Shown here: positions 28,896 to 39,000 of the stretch, piece by piece
How positions within the stretch are numbered: the stretch's first letter is position 1
Layout: each line of letters begins with the position of its first letter
Origin: Hondaea fermentalgiana
Taxonomy: Eukaryota > Sar > Bigyra > Thraustochytrida > Thraustochytriidae
Assembly: GCA_014084085.1 (NCBI GenBank)
Contig: NPFB01000053.1
Coordinates: 281,876 to 345,875, forward strand
Direction: 5' to 3'
Length of the DNA stretch: 64,000 nt
Position numbers and translations under genes: made by a program
The notes under the pieces: model-generated
Told to the model about the DNA's origin: nothing
The model's database searches: none
What the model saw: the letters and a program-made list of their open reading frames with translations, nothing else

Positions 28896-29366
28896 CTGCT
28901 TGCTTCGCGTTTCTTGCGTTTGATTTGGTGACAGTGCAAGGAGCCGGGTTGGATCGGATCGGGTCGCATCGCATCGCATGACATTGGGTCGCATGGCACG
29001 GCATCCCAGTGACCATGGCGAATGAACATGTGGGCAGGGACGGCAGGGGCTTTGGCAATCATAATGGCAAGGAAAGGGGACCCTGGCATCATTCTTGGCA
29101 TTGTCCGTGGTCAATCTGATTGTGTGTTCAGGTGCTGCTCTTGCATTAGCATTGGCAATGGCATTGCGGGCCAATGCCACTCAATTTGACCAAGTTCATG
29201 GCATCGACATTGGCACACTACGATTTGACCCTTGACTTTGGGCATCGACACTGACTTTGGGCATCGGCATGAAAATTGATTTTGGCACATAAGCACTCGC
29301 CATGTCACGTAATACTTACGAGGGGCGCACCGTGTCGCGACCATGATTCGTGCATTCCAAGCGACG
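28618..29366. other. Upstream region of TBC1D23 with tandem repeats
   Basis: 749 bp between two minus-strand genes. Nearest TBC1D23 it is GC-rich with GCTC repeats (28783-28804) and TTGC repeats (28863-28904). Further away come degenerate GGCATTGG- and GCATCG-type repeats, including a 15-bp direct repeat TGACTTTGGGCATCG at 29233-29247 and 29252-29266. ORFs here have repeat-derived composition and no family match. Confidence 0.5.
28863..28904. repeat. TTGC tetranucleotide microsatellite
   Basis: About ten TTGC units with one CTGC variant. A shorter GCTC tetramer array lies 60 bp to its left at 28783-28804. Confidence 0.9.
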
Positions 29367-32162
29367 TTAGCAACAATGGCACATGGAGGCCGGCGGCGAG
29401 TCTGGTGAAATGGGTTCATCGAGAACAAGTCGCGCAGGCGTAACCCGAGCCGTATTTTGTGAGCCCTTGCGCTGCGATCCTTGGGAGCCTTGCGCCCGGG
29501 ACGGACGACGTTCTTTCCCGCTGGCACCTTCCACCTGGCTTGCTTGTCGCTCCATGCTGCCTTTACGCGAGGAAAGCCGCTCAGTGCTCTTTTTACCACT
29601 GCCTTTGGAAGCTGCCGATGAAGGTCTTTCGGCTGCACCTGACGAGGAAGCATCTCGTTTAACAATTGCCTCTCGGCTTCGAGTTGACCCGGTGCCTGAA
29701 GGTACCTTATTGAGACGGCGTTTCGAGCTGTAATTCAGGTTGAGTTGGCTCACACAGTACTTTGACATTGCTTGAATGTGTTTTTCGGTGTGCCCTTGTT
29801 CTCGGAACTCGGATGTCGCATCAGCCCCTGCATGCCAATGAATGCTTGCGGCTCCACCAGGGTGCTCATCTGCAAATGCTGTCAAATCATACACCTTGCC
29901 TTCCACAATAACGTAGCAGTCGCTCGTCTTGTCATGCTCTTGCACCATTTCCGGCGTGAACAGTTTTCTTCGCTGCATGGAAGCTAGAGACAGCGTCGAG
30001 CCATCCAGAATAAAGGTTGTAGATTGAGTCGCAAAGCTTCCTTGGTGCGACACAGTGGTTGCATCGGCAATAGAGGATGCAGAGGGACGCAGCACGAGAG
30101 ATGCCTTTGCTTCAAGATCCCCAGGATCCAGGACAGGAATCGGCAGAAGCCGATTCTTGAAGCTGCCGCTTGGCGATTGTGGAATTTGCGAAGCATCCAT
30201 CGATGACGAAAGAGATCGAATTCGAACAGAGGATCTCTCGCTTGGCATGCCAAGAGTCGTTGCACTTGCACTCTGCGCGAGCGCTTTCTCCTTGCGGGCA
30301 CTTCCTAGCTCAACGAGGCTTCGACTGGTTGCAAGTGTTGACATCTTCATGACGCCTGCATCCTCAGAATCAGCGTCGAGACCGTGCTCTTCCGAGATGT
30401 TCTCCGAGATCGTAGGTTGAGACGTGAGCCCCGTGTTGCGTCGACTTTCGTAAGCTTGTTCCGCTCCCGTAACAGATGACGAATCTTCTTGATGCTCTCG
30501 AAACGATGTGACAATCGGCAAGTGCCGACGTGAGGAAAAGCTCATATTCAAGTGGCCAATGCAATACTCTTGAAGTCTTTCGATATGCTTGTTGCCGTGG
30601 CCCTGCTCGCGAAATACGCCTGTAGCGTCACATCCCGCTTGCCACTGGATAATGGATTCCCCGCCGGGATGAATTGCCGCAAAATGAGTGAGATCGTACA
30701 CGCGCCCCTGAATTGCCACCCATGCGTCTTTAGGGCGATCATGTGCCGCAACGTCTGTCATTGACAAAAGACGCTTTTTGCCTGATGGGGAGCGAGTCAT
30801 GTTGACCTGCACACTCTTTAATGACCCTGATTGGCGAAGGTGGACCTTGTCTTCACCTATTGCTCCTGTTGATGCTCGCCTTGGCGTCTGCCCCACAATC
30901 CCTGCAGTATTCAATTCATCAGACTTTCGTCGTGTTTGGCGCTGAGGCGAAGCTTCAGTCTGGCAGACGCGTCCCACGCAGTACTTCTCAAGGACTTGGA
31001 GCTGATGCTGTCCATGGCCTTGCTCCCGGAACGCAGCAGTGCCGTCCATTCCAGCCTGCCAAGCAATGTTTGCAGCACCTCCAGGGTGGATACTGGCAAA
31101 CTCTGTCACATCATACACGCGTCCCTCTACAATTACCCAAGCATCGTCTGGGCGGTCATGCTCGCTGACTTCTTGAGGCGTCCAAGAGTTCATGATTGGC
31201 GAAAGACACTCGCGGTCCTCAGGGGTAACGTCTTGGTTGGGTTGCTGAGCTTGCCCAAGGAGAGAGCCTGAAGTTTGTGGAGATGGGGTAAGATTTTCTC
31301 CGTGGTCCTCGTCAGGGCTCTGCGGTCCATTATCACTGCTTCCACCACTTGAAGCGGCGCGCACTGATTCTAGGAACTTCTTTGTCTCTTCCATCTTGGA
31401 ATCTGATTCGCTGGACAGCAAGCTCGATCGCCGGCGCGTCGTGTTGAGATTAAGATATCCAATGAAATACCTTTCCAGCGCCTGGATGTGGTCGTAACCA
31501 TGACCCTGCTCGCGAAAGACCTGCGTTGCGTCGGTTCCAGCATTCCAGGTGATGATCCCACTGCCGCCAGGGTGTTTGTCTGCGAATTCAGTCACGTCAT
31601 AGACCTTGCCTTCAAGAGCAATCCACGCGTCACGTGGTTTGTCGTGCGCTTCAATATCGCTTTGCGTCCACAATTTTTTGCTCGTCGAGGTGCCGCTTGT
31701 TGCAAATGATTCAACAGATCTTCGGCCGACAGATTCGCCTCCGCCACGAATGCTGAGGGAGTCCACGGAGCCGCGACGTCTCATTTCTCCGTGCTCCCGA
31801 GGAAGACTGCTTATAGATGGGCGTCTCGAAGTCGGAAGCGTTGGCACGGAGGTTACGACTCCAACGCAAAACTTTTGAAGAATGTGCAATTGCTTCTCGC
31901 CATGGCCTTGCTCCTCGAACGCTTTGGTTGCATCGCTTCCCGCGTGCCATGTGATATTTGCAGTACCGCCAGGATGAATTTCTGCAAACTCGGTCAGATT
32001 GTACACACGACCGTGCACAATGACGAGACATGCCTCTGGCGAGTCGTGCTCGGCAACTTCAGCTTCCGTCCACTTGCGCTCGACTTCCATGGTGTTTGCT
32101 AGCGTCTTTGTCCCCTCGACGCTGCTATCGCCCTCCTCCGTCTTGGTCTGAGCCGTCTCCAT
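29367..32162 (-). CDS. Protein with five cytochrome b5 domains and a Cys-rich C-terminus
   Basis: A 931-residue protein from an ATG in ideal context. Five cytochrome b5 domains are present, with HPGG motifs near residues 63, 196, 358, 498 and 766. In each, a second His lies exactly 24 residues after the HPGG His (in F-x-E-Q-G-H), the heme-ligand spacing of animal cytochrome b5, so all five should bind heme. A Trp in the loop (ITWHAG, IITWNAG, IAWQAG, IIQWQAG, IHWHAG) is shared by all five, which marks recent internal duplication. Linkers are long, Ser-rich and disordered. There is no reductase, desaturase, sulfite oxidase or nitrate reductase domain and no transmembrane helix. The protein ends MCHCC, which could be a lipidation site. 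Role unknown; an electron-buffer or membrane-adjacent electron carrier is conceivable. Confidence 0.93.
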   Translation of the reverse strand: METAQTKTEEGDSSVEGTKTLANTMEVERKWTEAEVAEHDSPEACLVIVHGRVYNLTEFAEIHPGGTANITWHAGSDATKAFEEQGHGEKQLHILQKFCVGVVTSVPTLPTSRRPSISSLPREHGEMRRRGSVDSLSIRGGGESVGRRSVESFATSGTSTSKKLWTQSDIEAHDKPRDAWIALEGKVYDVTEFADKHPGGSGIITWNAGTDATQVFREQGHGYDHIQALERYFIGYLNLNTTRRRSSLLSSESDSKMEETKKFLESVRAASSGGSSDNGPQSPDEDHGENLTPSPQTSGSLLGQAQQPNQDVTPEDRECLSPIMNSWTPQEVSEHDRPDDAWVIVEGRVYDVTEFASIHPGGAANIAWQAGMDGTAAFREQGHGQHQLQVLEKYCVGRVCQTEASPQRQTRRKSDELNTAGIVGQTPRRASTGAIGEDKVHLRQSGSLKSVQVNMTRSPSGKKRLLSMTDVAAHDRPKDAWVAIQGRVYDLTHFAAIHPGGESIIQWQAGCDATGVFREQGHGNKHIERLQEYCIGHLNMSFSSRRHLPIVTSFREHQEDSSSVTGAEQAYESRRNTGLTSQPTISENISEEHGLDADSEDAGVMKMSTLATSRSLVELGSARKEKALAQSASATTLGMPSERSSVRIRSLSSSMDASQIPQSPSGSFKNRLLPIPVLDPGDLEAKASLVLRPSASSIADATTVSHQGSFATQSTTFILDGSTLSLASMQRRKLFTPEMVQEHDKTSDCYVIVEGKVYDLTAFADEHPGGAASIHWHAGADATSEFREQGHTEKHIQAMSKYCVSQLNLNYSSKRRLNKVPSGTGSTRSREAIVKRDASSSGAAERPSSAASKGSGKKSTERLSSRKGSMERQASQVEGASGKERRPSRAQGSQGSQRKGSQNTARVTPARLVLDEPISPDSPPASMCHCC

Positions 32163-33097
32163 CGTGGCTTGCGTGTTTAGCTAAAGACGAATCAAATGTG
32201 AACTGCGACACGGGGATGCGTTGAACTTTGGATCAATACTACCTGGCTGAACCCAGGAATGTGCTGTTAAGCCTATACCGCAACGAGACTGGTGCCCGCG
32301 CGCCTCGAACAGTTTGAGTCAGCCAGCTATATACTTGTGACTCAAAAAATCGCGTCTGACTCTGAAATGTGAGTGGATGGACGATCTTGTCTTCTTGCAG
32401 CGGCGTCGGCCAGCTCGACCCGAAGGGAGAATGGAAAGGTTGGGAAAGGAGAGACGAGGGAAGGAGGTAGGGGGGGTGGGAGGGAGAGGAGGGGAGAAAT
32501 GGAAGAACGAAAAGTTGAGGAAGACGAAGAAGGAGATCGAGGAGAACAAGAGAAAAGGAGATCAAAGCTGATAATTATGACGATGAGGAAAACCTCAAAG
32601 CAGGAGGAAGCTCGCAAAACACGTTTACGATGGCCAACCTTACCGCGCACATTGCGGGCGCATTCACATCTCCCAAGCGACTTTCAGTAGTTGCTTCAAC
32701 CATTTCCCTTCTTTTTAACCGTCCGAAGAACCACTCATGTGTGCACACTTGTGGTGCACACCTCAATACGCTATGAGGTCTTGCGATATCAAGTTATCGC
32801 GGCACCCCGGTGAACGGCACTGGGCATTAGGGCCTCGGCCTGGCTGGCAAGCCTAGACCTACCAGCCCCGAGGTTGGTCTGCGTATCGGAGTCTGACTCG
32901 GACGGGGACGAGGAGTGTCAGTGCACTGTGCCACTGCACTGCCAGGGCACTGCCAGTAGCCGCCAATGGCACTGCCAGTGCTGGTAATTCGTAACGGACA
33001 AAGGGCACCAGAACCTTTAAAAAAAAAAATGGGCCAAGTGTCCCAGTACGGCCGGGCACAAGTTGTGTGCCCGTACAAACCGTGACCTCCTGACAGC
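32163..33097. promoter_or_regulatory. Divergent upstream region of the five-b5 gene and the giant STAND gene
   Basis: 935 bp between divergent starts. It holds a purine-only-like tract (about 32400-32575) with a potential G-quadruplex, an array of CACTGCCAG-like repeats (about 32920-32975), CGTAACGGA at 32987-32995 and an A-run about 80 bp before the giant gene's ATG. No coding region was seen; ORFs across the purine tract are compositional artefacts. Confidence 0.5.
32400..32575 (+). repeat. Purine-rich (G/A) tract with potential G-quadruplex
   Basis: Over about 170 bp the plus strand is nearly all purine. At 32470-32494 four G-runs separated by 1-6 bases (G7, T, G3, A, G3, AGAGGA, G4) fit the quadruplex pattern. 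It could also form triplex H-DNA. Confidence 0.7.
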
Positions 33098-36000
33098 ATG
33101 GGCGGCTCGGCGCCCGAAGAGGGGCCCCGCGCTGGCCCCGTGGAGCCACGAGACTGCGGCCACGGAAGGCAACGCCGTCTTGGAACGTGCACGGCCTGTC
33201 GAGCCGCAGCAGCGGGTGTGGTCGCCGAGCGACAAGGCCAAAAACTTGGTCTCGCGACTCAACAAGCCTTGTCTGCGAGGTTGAGAGTGACGAGAGCAAC
33301 ACACGCTGCTCTCGATGACGAAGATGCACGCTATCGACGTGAAGAGATCGAGAGCAAGGGTTTCCGTCGTGATCTCGTTAAAGCCACCTCCGTCGCGGAG
33401 GCGGCGGTCCTTCTCGAGGGCCACAGACAATCCCAACACAATAGAAGAAGAGTCGGCACCGAGACTGAAGCGGACACTTCTCCGAGCACACAAAGCATCA
33501 ACGAAGCAGCATACAAGGAGACAGAGATTCTTGACGATACAAGCTTCCAAGATCTTTCAGAGTTTCGCACATGGCTCCATGAGTCTGGCATTGACACGCT
33601 ACATTGGGGTCTCGCCCGAACAAAATCTTCCGCAAGTTTATTTCGAGAAATCCAAAACAAAACGAGCGTGCTTGTCATTGAGGCCGCAGATGGCGATTCG
33701 TTCAGGATCTTTCGTCTACTGCGCGTCGTGCGAGTGAGGGTAAAGCAGGAGATCGAGCGCGGTCGTATTCGGTACCTTGTCGAGGCTTCTCAGGAACTCG
33801 GTGAAACAGGACAGCTTCGGTACAGAAACATGCTATTGTCTTCGATGATGCGCTACGGTGAAAATGCATTCAATGCAGCAAGACGTAGCGTCGAGAAGGA
33901 AATGCAAAACATTAATACCGTTCGCGGAAGATGCATTCCTCGCCGCGCCATCACCGCCAAGCGGGACAGCCCAAGAGTCTGCGTCGAGGATCTCGAGTCT
34001 CCATCCTACCCAGGACTGCTAACACGATACATCCTTGTAACCGTAGACGTAGCTCTGGATCGCAGACTTCCCGATGCCGACTTTTGCACCGTGGAGTATC
34101 TCCCAACGATGCACATTGCGACGAAACATTATTGGAAGTGGAGAACGCGGGCCGAGGTCGCTCAGATTGTCAACGGGAAAACGTCCCGGTCAGCACCGTC
34201 AACAGCTCATCGCCGGAATCTTTTGCTTGGCGATGCGACCGAGTCCACCTCGGCTCTGCTACCTGGAACCGAGAAGCCTTTCTTCTGGAGCCTGTACGAC
34301 GACGACTTTGAAAAAGCGTCTGACTCTGACGACCTCTTTATTCCATTCAGTCGGCTCCGGCGCCACATGCGTCAGTGGGGTCTCACAGAAGATGAAATTG
34401 CCGATCTTTTGCAGCAGATCAAGGATGTACTCCGCGACGAAAGTCTTCTCTCCAAATCGGACTTCAAGAAGAAGCTGGCAGACCCAATCACGGAGCTCAT
34501 TGTTGCTGATCAAGACAGTCTCTCGTCGCGAGGCCTTGGCAACGAACATTATCAGGTGCTCAAAAATCTCTTTCCCAATGCAAGTCGAATTTTTTCGAGA
34601 ATTCTGCATGGTGGATTCTCAGGATCCTTCGTCCTTCAGGCCCAGGCACGATACTGCGATGGGTTGCAGGGAGACCCCACGGTCGTGAAATTAGACCGAA
34701 GAGACCTCATGCGCGATGAAATCCAGCGCTTTCGAACCTTGGCGCCGTACATGGGAGACTGCGCCCCCGCGATTCTGCAAACCGACGTCGAGGGCTCCGA
34801 CTCTCTCCTTGGCGGGATCAAATTTGAGCTGGTTGGTGCTGTGTGGATGCTTCCAGATTTTCGATCAAACCTGCTCAATAGTGGTGCGGCGCAGCCTCTC
34901 AGCACATTCAAAAAGCTGTTCATGCATGAAAGCGCCGAGGAGGAGCGTGCGCGCGTCGAACATGCGCTTGGCAAGGCCCGGGTTTCGAGCTCGCACGTCC
35001 TCGCAAGCCATACTTCGGATAAGTTTCCCACGATGCAAACAGAGACCCAGGTTGCGCGCCCGCCCTCCTCGCCAGCTTCCATCTCATCGCCAATGACTGG
35101 CCCGATGTCTCCCACATCGGAGGACGAGGAACCGCGGTCAGCCCTGGACCCCGGATCTCCGAAGGAGGTGAGCAAAGGAACGAATCTTGTCTATGGCGAG
35201 GTCTATCAGGTCCTCAAAGAGGTTTTTGGCGAGATCATGCGCACCACCACGCTTTCTTCCAAAGAAACAGTCTCGTGTAGTCTCTTAGACGTCTACAGAA
35301 TAGACAAGTACATTGGCCGCTTGCTCGAACCACCTGCAGCCCCGGGCTTGACAGGTGCTGGCGCCGCGGGCCTCCCTGACTGGGCCCAGCTTGACCCGAC
35401 GGGGTCCGGTAGAGCGCTTCTGCAACGTCTACTTGACAAAATCGATCGACAGACTTACCCTTATGAGATGGGTCTCGTCCACGGAGATCTCAATGGAATG
35501 AACATTCTTATTGACTCTCACAACATTGTCTGGGTCATCGATTTTGCCTTTTCCGGACGTGGTCACGTCCTGACGGACATCGCAAAGCTGGAATCCTGCG
35601 TTCTCTTTGAGTACACCCAACCGCGCTCGAACGCTGAGTATGAAGCACTGCAAGAGGTTGCAGACATTCTCATTCAAGTCGGGGACCTCCGTGAGGTCGT
35701 CTTTAACAGTCGCTTTGACATGCAAACGGATGCCGCGCCAACTGAACAGCTCGCTAGAGTGGCCTTTGCCTGGAAGGCCATCAAGCGTCTGCGCATGTAC
35801 GCTGCAAATTATTGCGACACAGATCCAGGGCCAGCGCAAATGCTTGTGGCAATGTTACACAATGCCGCTCGGGCGCTCCGCTTCACAGACATCGAGGACA
35901 AGCGTCTTCCCTACTTTGTCGCGACGCGCTGCGCACAGCGGCTCTTGGATTTCATGGAGACGAACAGGGGCTCTATCAAAATTCCTGCTCGAGCGCACAG

Positions 36001-39000
36001 CGAAGCGGCCTCGAGGCATAAGCCCATGAACGCAAGTCTTTCCGCAGATCAGATAAAGTACGAGAAACATCGCTACTTTCACGACGTCCGGGTCCGGGAA
36101 TCTTACATTCTTGACCTTTTCACGCGAGAGCCAGTTAATATACTGGAACAAACAGTCGAGCTGCAAATGATCGAAGGGAGCTCTCGCGAAAAGGTCATGC
36201 GTGAAGTGGCTAACATGGACGAGATTCAGGCCCAGAGACGTCTTCGAAAACGTCTCGACGCATTACGCGGGGATATTCTGGGTTGCACTGCCGACGAAGG
36301 ACTGGGAGGTTCGTGGCCGGCTTCCGCTGTGAATGATGAAGACAATGGTCACGCGCGCTTCACAAGCGCGCTGCAAGTGCTTGGAAACCCTCGCGATGAA
36401 GGCCATCGAGTTCTCTTGGGCGGCGCTGCATCGGGCAAGTCCTGCCTTATGCGCAAGATCCTTGTTTCAATGGGTCATGATCTTGCCTCAGATGGCCACG
36501 ACGTCATTCCCATTCTTATTCTAATCATCGAACTTGGACGTCTCATGACAGAACGTAAGCTCACCTCCGAGGATGATCTTCTTGATGCCTACTTTGCAAG
36601 CACCTTTGGAGAGGGCAGCGCGCGTCTTGCATTCTTCCGGCAGATGCGCAAAGAAGACGCACTGTGCTATCTCTTTGACGGACTCGACGAAGCCGGCGAC
36701 CATAAGCCCGCCATTGAGCGCTACCTAGCTGGCCTCGTGGACCATGAGAAACGCATCATCATTTCCTCCCGCGAGACAGGCTTCAACGAGACGGCCTTTC
36801 GAAACTTCCAATTTCTTCAGGTCATGCCACTTACGGACCAAATGCAAAGTCAGATTGTTGAAATGCGCCTCGGGAGTGACCACCCACGTCTCCTCACTAT
36901 TCGCAACGAGCTGCGGAAACCTCAATACGCTGAAATTGCCCGCAACCCGCTCATGCTGTCTCTGCTCGTTTCTCTTCTGGCGAACAAGGCCAATTCTGCT
37001 TCGCAGTCTGCGAACGGCGAGCGCCCGCGAAGCAATCAAGGCATACTCACGCGCTCGTACCTGTACGAGCGCGCTGTGGCGCAACTTTTGCACCACGGAT
37101 CAATGGCAAAGTTTGGAATGCGCAGAGGCGCAGACGACAAGCACGTGCAGCGTTCGATCGAAGCGCTTGCATCCAAGATAAGCTATGGGTTTCTGAAATC
37201 TCTCGCGTTCACCGCGCAGTCCTTGCGCACGCGGGACTTTGGGCCAGACGTGCTTAATCGTGTCGCTGAAACCTATGTGGCGGACCCGATCTACTTTTCA
37301 CCTGAAGTCATGGCCAAGCCTCTCGCCTTGCAAGAGGAAGTTTTTCGCGTCATCGAAGTCTTGCAGGGCGCCGTGTACTCGGGTCTCTGCGGTCTGTTTG
37401 CGACGAGCAGAGTCTCAGTTCAACCGAACGCAGCCGCAGAGGGTTATGGATCGACGACCTCACAAACTAGCCCTCAGCAGGTATTGCGCTTCGTCCATCT
37501 TAGCTTCCAAGAGTATTTGGCAGGCTTGTTCATTGTTGACCATTTACAACGAGCTCTCCGGAGCACAAAGGATGGAGGCGAAAATCCTTTTGGCGAAACA
37601 ATCAAATCACTGCTCTGCATTTGCCCCGAGCAGGAGGAGTGGGGCCATTTGCACGACCCTTGGTGGCAGGTAACTCTTGCAAGCATGGCTGGTTCCATGC
37701 CGCCTCGTACGTTTCTTGCGTTTGCGGAATGCATTCTATCGTGGGACGATTCCTCGGGGAGCAACGTTCTGCTCTGTGCAGAGCTTCATGCTGAAGCAGC
37801 AGCGTCAGAATCTCTCGAAGGCGCTCGCGACGTGGGAGCGGAGGCACCGCGGTCGCAGGTGGAGGCTTTGATCAAGAGCAGATTCTCCGACTATATCAAC
37901 GAGGAAGAGCTGGTCGACGCACTTACGCATCCTTCCCGCAACCTTCAGCTCATGGCACTCGCGGAGGTTCACAAACTGTACGACTCTCGAAAGGCAGCGT
38001 ACTCGATCATGTTTGGCCCTGGCATCGATGAGACGACTGACCGCGCCCCGTTGCTCCTTTTGCCTTGGTACCGCCGCGCGTCTGCTGCCTATGCCTTGAG
38101 TCATCTAGCGTCCGCGAAGAACGACGAAGTTATCATCGACGTTCTTCTCGGGCTTTGGTCCGATGAAAGCGGCCAAGTTCGACGCGCGGCGGTTGAGGCC
38201 ATCGCAGCGCTCCAGGCCGAGTCGCATAAGCTCGTCATCGATGAACTCCACCGTCAACTGCACGATGAGGTCGAGTCTGAGAATGGTCATGAACTCGTTG
38301 CCGCTCTCCGGGTTCAACATCCGCGCATCATCGAGGATCTTCTCACGATTGCATCTCTCGACGAGAGCGGTGCGAGCTCGAGCATCAGCAATAATAGCCA
38401 CGAGGCACTTCTGTCACTTCCACTTACAGTGGAGCTTTTGTACACCTTGTGCCGTGCCGTTTCTCACGCTAAAGTCCTCTCTGTGCGGAGCTGCGCGGCG
38501 CGGATTCTCATCTCACGCTGTGCACCTGAAGCGGGCGACGAGGCTGCACCCTTGAATGAGACGCTCGAGACTGCCTTTATTTCCTGGCTTGAACATCCAG
38601 AGGTCACTTTTTGCATGAGCGCCGCCCAGATACTTGCGCAAAGTACCTTTAAGTCATTCCGCATCGCCCAAGCACTTTCGACGCTCCAAAAACGGGTTGC
38701 CAGTCTACCGGGAGATCACTCAGACTTATGGGATGCTGCTCTCGTCGCCCTTGTCGCGGTGGCGCAGCCTGCAGATGACCTCGTGCATGATGCCCTGCTC
38801 TTTGGACTGCACGCGAAGGCTTCCACGACACGTGGAGAATGCATACAGCTTTTGCAGCAGCTCCTTCCCCAAATATTGACCCAAAGCCAAGATTTCAACG
38901 AAAGTCAAGCAAAGAGAATTCTCGCGACTTCGGAACCAATCGAGGAGTTGTCCTCTGCACAAGCTTCACAGGAAGACAGGCAAGCCGAAACTTCTCGAGC

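Noticed and set aside
29111..29665. 184-residue minus ORF overlapping the end of the b5 gene
   Set aside because: Shifted frame of the b5 gene plus degenerate intergenic repeats; no family likeness.
32239..32650. Minus-strand Ser/Pro/Phe-rich ORFs
   Set aside because: Produced by the purine tract; all frames give similar low-complexity proteins.
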